Shown here one piece after another: positions 61,273 through 64,000 of a stretch of DNA of 64,000 nucleotides (its first letter is position 1; each line of letters begins with the position of its first letter). The notes under the pieces were generated by a model. It saw nothing but the letters and a program-made list of their open reading frames with translations. It searched no databases and was not told the origin of the DNA. Made by a program: the position numbers and the translations under genes. Origin of the DNA: an uncultured Muribaculaceae bacterium (GTDB lineage Bacteria > Bacteroidota > Bacteroidia > Bacteroidales > Muribaculaceae); the NCBI GenBank assembly GCA_910579675.1, contig CAJTUF010000004.1, forward strand, positions 62,001-126,000, written 5' to 3'.

Positions 61273-62250
61273 ATGACTCATCGCATAATAATAGCCGCTG
61301 CTGCTGCCGTAGGCTTTTTGAGCGTACCTCTGACATCAATAGGCCGCGACTCAATCACCTTTGCCATAGGATCTGACTTCCATGCTCCCGACATCCCCGC
61401 CGGCGAGGAAAATCTGTCTGCGTTTGTCAACACTGCCCGCGACCGCAATGTAGACTTCATTATAGAGCTCGGCGACTTCTGCCGCCTCGACAGCGCAAGC
61501 CGTAAATTCCGCGACATCTGGAACTCATTTCCCGGCGATGCCTATCATGTGATAGGCAATCACGACATGGACAGCTACAATGCCGACGAGTATGTGGCCG
61601 GAATGGAAATGCCCGGCCGCTACTACTCCTTCGACCGCGACGGATTCCACTTCATTGTGCTCGACGGAAACAATCTCTACGATGGCACATCCTACACTCA
61701 CTACCAGTATGGCAACTTCTACCGGCCTTATGAACAACGGGCCCATATGGATCCGGAGCAGATGGAATGGCTCAAAGACGACCTCGCCTCTACCGACAAG
61801 CGTTGTGTGCTCTTCTCCCATCAAAGCATCGACACTTATATGAACAATGGAGCCGACGTGCGAAACATCCTTGAGGAAGCTAACCGCAATGCCGGGTTCA
61901 AAAAAGTGGTGCTCGCTTTTTCGGGCCACAACCACAGCAACTACACCAAGGAGATCAACGGCATAACTTATATCCAGATCAACAGTGCCTCATATGTATG
62001 GTGCGACGTGCCCACTCGCTCCGAAGAGCGCTACAGCGAAGCCATCAACAAGCGCTACCCTCTGCTGCGCTACTCCATCACCTACGATAAGCCCCTCTTT
62101 GCCATTGTCACCCTCACTCCCGACGGCGCCACGGTCGAAGGCCGATCCGCCAACTTTGTGGCCCCGCTGCCGTCTGAGATAGGGCTCACCGACTCGATTG
62201 ATGGATTCCCGCTGGTGAGCGAAATAGCCGACACCACCGTCGCTTTCTGA
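61273..62250 (+). CDS. Exported calcineurin-like metallophosphoesterase
   Basis: 325 aa with a signal peptide of about 24 residues (IIIAAAAAVGFLSVPLTSIG). Metal-binding motifs are in order: GSDFHAPD, ELGDFCRLD, VIGNHDMDSY, LFSHQSID and FSGHNHSNY. No extra N-terminal domain, unlike the one at 46173. The mature enzyme should sit in the periplasm; the substrate could be a phosphodiester or nucleotide but is unknown. Monocistronic, with a promoter just downstream of ssb and a hairpin terminator at 62301-62344. Confidence 0.92.
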   Translation: MTHRIIIAAAAAVGFLSVPLTSIGRDSITFAIGSDFHAPDIPAGEENLSAFVNTARDRNVDFIIELGDFCRLDSASRKFRDIWNSFPGDAYHVIGNHDMDSYNADEYVAGMEMPGRYYSFDRDGFHFIVLDGNNLYDGTSYTHYQYGNFYRPYEQRAHMDPEQMEWLKDDLASTDKRCVLFSHQSIDTYMNNGADVRNILEEANRNAGFKKVVLAFSGHNHSNYTKEINGITYIQINSASYVWCDVPTRSEERYSEAINKRYPLLRYSITYDKPLFAIVTLTPDGATVEGRSANFVAPLPSEIGLTDSIDGFPLVSEIADTTVAF

Positions 62251-62300
62251 CCCCCTCATCTGCTCAAAGTCAAATACGCTGACACCCACACATATGCAAA

Positions 62301-62344
62301 AGGAGGAGGCGCGTGCCCCTTACGGGGTTCTTGCGTCTCCTCCT
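62301..62344 (+). terminator. Terminator of the 61273 phosphoesterase gene
   Basis: 12-bp stem AGGAGGAGGCGC (62301-62312) with 62333-62344, one mismatch, with an inner CCCC/GGGG stem, followed by CTCACGTTTC. Confidence 0.65.
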
Positions 62345-62366
62345 CTCACGTTTCAACTATTTATTT

Positions 62367-62459
62367 ATGAGCCTCCGACGTCTAATAATCACTATCCGGC
62401 GGCGGAGTTGGGGAAATAGTCTCTCTTATGCCATGATTTCAACTCTTGCTATTATTTAA
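62367..62459 (+). CDS. Possible 30-residue small protein
   Basis: ATG at 62367 to TAA at 62457 gives a basic, hydrophobic 30-mer (MSLRRLIITIRRRSWG... ending ISTLAII). It lies between two hairpins and ends 24 nt before a strong terminator, so it could be a real short transcript. Codon use and conservation cannot be judged from one sequence; it may equally be chance. Confidence 0.25.
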   Translation: MSLRRLIITIRRRSWGNSLSYAMISTLAII

Positions 62460-62483
62460 AACGTTTCCAAATTCTGATAGAGT

Positions 62484-62520
62484 AACACTCCGGGGAGCCG
62501 ATGTGGCTCCCCGGAGTGTT
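62484..62520. terminator. Strong bidirectional terminator
   Basis: 16-bp perfect stem AACACTCCGGGGAGCC (62484-62499) with 62505-62520 and a 5-nt loop; flanked by ATAAAAAGG on one side and a short T-containing stretch on the other. It serves the minus-strand ECF gene and any rightward transcript. Confidence 0.88.
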
Positions 62521-62554
62521 ATAAAAAGGTTTAAATAATCTAAAATCGGGATAC

Positions 62555-63142
62555 TCAGGCCGGAATGAGCTCACGCTCGCCCGCCTTGCGCCTCATATTG
62601 ATCAAGGCATAGCGCATACGGCCCAGAGCGGTGTTGATGCTCACATTGGTGGCATCGGCTATCTCCTTAAACGACATATCGGAGTAAAACCTCATGTTGA
62701 TCACCTCGCGCTGGTTGGCGGGCAGATCCGACACGAGATCGAGTATGTCGCTGGTGGTCTGGGTGGCCATGATCGAATCCTCGACCGTCCCCTCGGCAAG
62801 CTCGCGGCGGTTGAGCATATCGGTCTCGCAGTCGTCGACCGACACCGTGTTCTCCGACTTGTTGAATCGGAAATAGTCGATCACCAGATTGTGGGCTATA
62901 CGCGAGATCCAGGCCGAGAATTTTCCCGACTCGTTGTAGCGGCCCTGCTTGATGGTGGTGATGGCCTTCACAAAGGTGTCCTGAAATATGTCGTTGGCAG
63001 CATCGCGATTCTTCACTACCGACAATATGTAGGCAAACACGCGCTGCTGATGGCGCGATAAGAGTATGTCGAAAGCGCGGTTGTCGCCGGCGGCGTAGGC
63101 AGCTACCAGACGGTCGTCGGGCAGCTTGGCTATGTTTTGCAT
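62555..63142 (-). CDS. ECF-type RNA polymerase sigma factor
   Basis: 195 aa. Region 2 about 22-92 (SRHQQRVFAYILSVVKNRDA, NDIFQDTFVKAITTIK, FSAWISRIAHNLVIDYFR). Region 4 about 130-185 (LPANQREVINMRFYSDMSFK, EIADATNVSINTALGRMRYA). The IDYFRxNK and SINTALGRMRYAL segments match a sigma widely kept in Bacteroidales that is not beside an obvious anti-sigma gene, as here. It has a perfect promoter (complement of 63278-63309) with a leader of about 130 nt, and ends at a strong terminator, so it is a stand-alone unit. Confidence 0.95.
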   Translation of the reverse strand: MQNIAKLPDDRLVAAYAAGDNRAFDILLSRHQQRVFAYILSVVKNRDAANDIFQDTFVKAITTIKQGRYNESGKFSAWISRIAHNLVIDYFRFNKSENTVSVDDCETDMLNRRELAEGTVEDSIMATQTTSDILDLVSDLPANQREVINMRFYSDMSFKEIADATNVSINTALGRMRYALINMRRKAGERELIPA

Positions 63143-63277
63143 TACTATGGTTCCTCTTGGAGTTATGATTGGAGTAGTAATGTTTCGATAGGCTGTGACA
63201 GATGTAAGGTGGTGAAATTCAGTTGTTATATTCTATCTCTTGATGCATGGGGAGCCAAACGGCTCTGCATCTGCCCA

Positions 63278-63309
63278 CAAAGATACTCATTTTTCCCGAC
63301 ATATCCAAA
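63278..63309 (-). promoter_or_regulatory. Promoter of the stand-alone ECF sigma gene
   Basis: On the minus strand TTTG (complement of 63306-63309), a 20-nt spacer and TATCTTTG (complement of 63278-63285): a perfect housekeeping-type promoter. Confidence 0.8.
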
Positions 63310-63444
63310 TCCGCTCTCACCTCCGCACGGTCAAAGACCGGAAAGGATGTCAGAGCGAACAGGGGGCCGAGGCGGGGTGTTTATATGGGTATAGGGAGGC
63401 AGGCTCCCGCTTATTCTCACGTCAACTCATCCCCCACCTCAATC

Positions 63445-64000
63445 ATGATAGATTGGTTTGTATCCATACTCAGGGAGTATCCGCCTTTGGCGCTCTTCCT
63501 CACCATAGGCATCGGCTTTCTTGCGGGCCGCATCCGCATAGGCTCTTTCCAGCTCGGCAGCGTAACCGGCGTGCTGCTCACCGGCGTGGCCATAGGCCAG
63601 ATAGTGATTCCTATCTCCGGCCCGATAAAGATGTTTTTCTTCATGCTCTTTCTCTTCTCGATCGGCTACTCCGTGGGGCCCGACTTTTTCAGGTCGCTCC
63701 GCGGATCGGGCGCGCGGCAAGCGCTCTTTGCTGTGATCATGAGCGCCACATGCTGCCTTGTCACTCTCGGCATCGCGCTCCTGTTTGGCTACTCCAAAGG
63801 GGAGACGGTGGGGCTTTTCTCCGGATCGCAGACCTGCTCGGCGCTCCTCGGCGTTGGCACCGAGGCCATACAGAAGCTGGGCTACGACGCCGCCACGGTG
63901 AAGCGCGAGCTCGACATTGTGCCTGTGTGCTATGCCGTGACCTATATATTCGGCACTTTAGGCACCGTGATCATTCTCGGCAATCTCGGGCCAAGGCTGC
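63445..64000 (+). CDS. AspT/YidE/YbjL-type transporter (3' end outside window)
   Basis: About 185 N-terminal residues, open to the window edge. Hydrophobic helices start at once: YPPLALFLTIGIGFLAGRIR, GSFQLGSVTGVLLTGVAIGQ, FFFMLFLFSIGYSVGPDFFR and ALFAVIMSATCCLVTLGIAL. The FxxSIGYxVGPxFF and GLFSGSQTCSALLGVGTEAI segments are hallmarks of the aspartate:alanine exchanger family, usually about 550 residues with a central TrkA-C domain. Likely a carboxylate or amino-acid antiporter in the inner membrane. It diverges from the ECF sigma gene. Confidence 0.92.
   Translation, partial: MIDWFVSILREYPPLALFLTIGIGFLAGRIRIGSFQLGSVTGVLLTGVAIGQIVIPISGPIKMFFFMLFLFSIGYSVGPDFFRSLRGSGARQALFAVIMSATCCLVTLGIALLFGYSKGETVGLFSGSQTCSALLGVGTEAIQKLGYDAATVKRELDIVPVCYAVTYIFGTLGTVIILGNLGPRL

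Noticed and set aside
1..64000. tRNA or rRNA genes
   Set aside because: None recognised on either strand; the integrative element uses a protein-gene 3' end, not a tRNA gene.

Overview
The window comes from a Bacteroidales genome, probably a Muribaculaceae-type gut bacterium. The evidence is a set of promoters of the TTTG-N19-21-TAnnTTTG type used by Bacteroidetes sigma factors, few Shine-Dalgarno sites, many lipoproteins and secreted proteins with C-terminal sorting-like tails, a GH84 hexosaminidase of the Bacteroides kind, and several Bacteroidetes-specific small genes. No rRNA or tRNA gene was recognised. By eye the first ~26 kb is clearly lower in G+C than the rest, so the left third looks like accessory DNA joined to a G+C-rich chromosome backbone.

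Region 1 (1-17.2 kb) is a redox/hydrolase island. It holds an iron-type alcohol dehydrogenase (cut by the window edge), a YahK-like zinc alcohol dehydrogenase with a signal peptide, a RibD-C reductase, two aldo/keto reductases, three lipoprotein flavodoxins (one fused to an esterase), several exported alpha/beta hydrolases, a cupin-carboxymuconolactone decarboxylase fusion, an M28 peptidase and one AraC regulator. The mix recalls the E. coli YqhC/YqhD/DkgA aldehyde-response genes, but with much of the machinery moved outside the cytoplasm.

Region 2 (17.2-26.4 kb) is mobile DNA. It contains a decayed ISL3-type transposase end, two near-identical 664-nt ORF-less group II introns in tandem separated by 6 nt, a small membrane-anchored helix-turn-helix protein, and a compact integrative element of about 6.8 kb (19586-26352). 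That element sits in the 3' end of a DUF2795 gene. The two ends carry the same C-terminal codons with synonymous differences, and the old terminator of the gene now lies on the far side of the element. The cargo is a full-length tyrosine integrase, a second minimal tyrosine recombinase, an excisionase-like protein, a rolling-circle Rep/relaxase-like protein, a NUMOD3-like small protein, a DUF2693 SH3-barrel protein and a zinc-ribbon membrane protein. It is the best candidate here for an undescribed system.

Region 3 (26.4-64 kb) is backbone: cobalamin adenosyltransferase, ATP-dependent PEP carboxykinase, GH84 hexosaminidase, TyrRS, ValRS, a pRiA4b ORF-3-like protein, a GlmU-like left-handed beta-helix protein, ribosomal protein S21, about 0.7 kb of intergenic repeats, a large secreted repeat protein, phosphoglucomutase, two metallophosphoesterases, an LTA-synthase-like and a PAP2 membrane enzyme, thymidine kinase, a DUF3108 protein, a 5'-nucleotidase, an ECF sigma factor followed by a membrane partner, a Spy-like protein and a giant alpha-2-macroglobulin (a likely envelope-defence operon), a short SSB, a second ECF sigma factor, and the start of an AspT/YidE-type transporter at the right edge.
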